6,676 nucleotides of DNA from Oscillospiraceae bacterium (GTDB taxonomy: Bacteria > Bacillota > Clostridia > Oscillospirales > Ruminococcaceae). Position 1 is the first letter of the stretch. The number at the start of each line of letters is the position of its first letter. The position numbers and the translations under genes are program-made. Below are positions 5,412-6,676 of the stretch, piece after piece. The stretch is from the NCBI GenBank assembly GCA_016297165.1, contig JAEDHF010000098.1, positions 1 to 6,676 of the forward strand, given 5' to 3'. The notes under the pieces were generated by a model. It did no database searches and was not told the origin of the DNA. It saw only the letters and a list, made by a program, of their open reading frames with translations.

Positions 5412-6491
5412 TTATCCGGAGATAATACCTCCTCCAATAACAATATCACCGTCGTATAAAACTACGCTCTGTCCCGGAGTAATAGCCCTCTGCGGCTCAT
5501 CAAAACGTATATATACCCTTCCGTTCTCTTCGGGATAAACTGTGCAGGGCTGTTCTGTCATTCTATATCTCGTCTTTGCCTTACAGAATATAGGCTCGTT
5601 AAGACTTTCAACAGAAATCCAGTTCATGTCCTCGGCATAAAGACTATCCCTCATCAAATCCTCGTTACTGCCCACGATAAGGGTATTATCCGATATATTC
5701 TTACCAACAATATAGGTAGGTTTTCCAAAAGCTATACCAAGACCCTTACGCTGTCCGATTGTGTAATTGATAAGTCCGCTGTGGCGACCCACTACCTTTC
5801 CTTCGATATCAACAACATCTCCGGCAGGATACTTCTTGCCGGTAGTTCTCGAAATAAATCCCGAATAGTCTCCGTCGGTAACGAAGCAGATATCCTGACT
5901 GTCGGGCTTATCAGCGTTTACAAGACCGTTTTCAGCCGCTATTCTTCTCGCTTCTGATTTTTTCATCTCGCCTAAGGGGAAAAGAATATGAGAAAGCTGC
6001 TCCTGTGTGAGATTATAGAGAACGTAGGACTGGTCCTTATCGTTTTCGCCCTCCTCGGAAATAGCCTTTTTTAAAAGCCATCTTCCCTTTTCCTCGCTGT
6101 ATTCTACCCTTGCGTAATGCCCTGTTGCGATATAATCGCAGTCAAGCTCAAGAGCTCTTTGGAGCAGCGCCTCAAATTTTATATATCTGTTACAGTTTAT
6201 ACAAGGGTTAGGTGTATAACCCTTTTCATAGCTTTCTATGAACTCGGAAATTACCTTTTTTTCGAACAATTCCTTAAAATTGTAAACATAATGCATTATC
6301 CCGAAGCGAGCCGCAACATTCTTAGCGTCCTCTATATCGCTCAGGGAACAGCAGGTTTTCTCCTTATTACTGTCATATTCGCCGTCATGAAGCTTAAGAG
6401 TAACACCAATAGCTTCATAGTCCTTCATAAGCTTTAAAAGAGCTACCGAGCTGTCAACTCCGCCGCTCATAGCTACCATTACCTTTTTCAT
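5412..6491 (-). CDS. mnmA: tRNA-specific 2-thiouridylase MnmA
   Basis: A 359-residue cytoplasmic enzyme, full family length. It activates U34 of the Lys, Glu and Gln tRNAs with ATP and replaces the C2 oxygen with sulfur (s2U34). The PP-loop ATP site is at 8-15 (MSGGVDSS). GYTPNPCINCNRYIKF (91-106) contains the family's first catalytic Cys, Cys100, and IATGHYARVEY follows at 121-131. DSQDICFV (197-204) carries the second catalytic Cys, Cys202. LINYTIGQRKGLGI (240-253) opens the central domain, and the C-terminal beta-barrel runs to the end. Cys97 occupies the position where many bacterial members have Asp (NPDxxC), giving a CxxC motif. A Cys47-Cys48 pair (TCCSLSDIEDA) is common in Clostridia relatives as far as I know. 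The ATG overlaps the upstream stop as ATGA, with GAGGA at 6502-6498 as SD. Its stop codon contributes to the SD of the response regulator downstream. The assignment is very secure. Confidence 0.97.
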   Translation of the reverse strand: MKKVMVAMSGGVDSSVALLKLMKDYEAIGVTLKLHDGEYDSNKEKTCCSLSDIEDAKNVAARFGIMHYVYNFKELFEKKVISEFIESYEKGYTPNPCINCNRYIKFEALLQRALELDCDYIATGHYARVEYSEEKGRWLLKKAISEEGENDKDQSYVLYNLTQEQLSHILFPLGEMKKSEARRIAAENGLVNADKPDSQDICFVTDGDYSGFISRTTGKKYPAGDVVDIEGKVVGRHSGLINYTIGQRKGLGIAFGKPTYIVGKNISDNTLIVGSNEDLMRDSLYAEDMNWISVESLNEPIFCKAKTRYRMTEQPCTVYPEENGRVYIRFDEPQRAITPGQSVVLYDGDIVIGGGIISG

Positions 6492-6676
6492 TTATCTTCC
6501 TCGCTGATATTGTTCTCGTTATCCTCTTTCGCTTTTTCTTCAGCGTTATCACGATTTTTCTTATCATGAACCTTATTCATTACAACAAGAACCGCATAGA
6601 TAAGCGCTAATGCTCCGAAGCCGCATAATGCGGCAAGAAAAACCGTTCCGAAGCCGTCCGCCGCCGAAATATTATT
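6488..6676 (-). CDS. C-terminal part of a small membrane protein (5' end outside window)
   Basis: The minus frame is open from the window edge to a TGA at 6490-6488 that overlaps the mnmA start (ATGA). It encodes 62 visible residues and is too short and partial for automatic ORF listing. The visible part has a hydrophobic segment, about residues 10-33 (TVFLAALCGFGALALIYAVL and following), then a lysine-rich, highly charged tail (HDKKNRDNAEEKAKEDNENN and onward) ending EEDK. This is a single membrane helix with a polar C-terminal tail, probably cytoplasmic. The GFGTVF start and the VMNKV end of the helix loosely recall OadG-type gamma subunits of sodium-pumping decarboxylases, but the match is too vague to name. 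That the frame is coding is supported by the absence of stops, the amphipathic layout and the ATGA overlap with mnmA. The function is not recognised. Confidence 0.65.
   Translation of the reverse strand, partial: NNISAADGFGTVFLAALCGFGALALIYAVLVVMNKVHDKKNRDNAEEKAKEDNENNISEEDK

Noticed and set aside
6620..6634. Inverted repeat GCCGCATAATGCGGC
   Set aside because: The stem is only 5 bp once a sterically possible loop is allowed, and it lies inside the coding frame of the edge membrane protein with no T-run, so it is not a terminator or clear regulatory site.

Overview
The window is 6,676 bases of moderately AT-rich DNA. Its features suggest a Clostridia-class Firmicute, probably Oscillospiraceae/Ruminococcus-like and perhaps from the gut. 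The grounds are strong AGGAGG-type ribosome binding sites, a TTG start behind a very long Shine-Dalgarno, tight unidirectional gene packing with ATGA overlaps, and an ECF sigma/single-pass membrane protein pair of a style common in that group. The assignment is inferred from gene content and was not tested by any search.

Left part (1-1900, + strand): the last 320 codons of agmatine deiminase (aguA, start outside the window), then a complete N-carbamoylputrescine amidase (aguB) 13 bases downstream. A near-ideal intrinsic terminator follows. Together these enzymes turn agmatine into putrescine in two hydrolytic steps.

Middle (1898-3640, - strand, convergent with aguAB): a two-gene operon. An ECF-type sigma factor (TTG start) is followed after 2 bases by a single-pass, cysteine-rich membrane protein that is probably its anti-sigma factor. 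The ribosome binding site of the second gene is formed by the last sense codons of the sigma gene. A candidate promoter lies directly against the terminator of the operon upstream.

Right part (3647-6676, - strand): a tightly coupled run of four genes ending at a clear terminator. In transcription order they are a small membrane protein (only its C-terminal 62 residues are visible), the tRNA 2-thiouridylase mnmA, an OmpR-family response regulator, and a sensor histidine kinase with a very short extracytoplasmic loop. Junctions are a 4-base ATGA overlap, an 11-base gap in which the next SD shares bases with the preceding stop codon, and another ATGA overlap.

The window holds two independent envelope-to-transcription signalling modules (ECF sigma/anti-sigma and a two-component system) back to back, beside polyamine synthesis and tRNA modification genes. 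I see no mobile element, CRISPR array, tRNA or rRNA, and no gene-free stretch longer than about 125 bases. Most of the content is conventional. The points most worth a second look are the cysteine-rich putative anti-sigma factor, the three-cysteine MnmA active site, and the coupling of mnmA to a two-component system.
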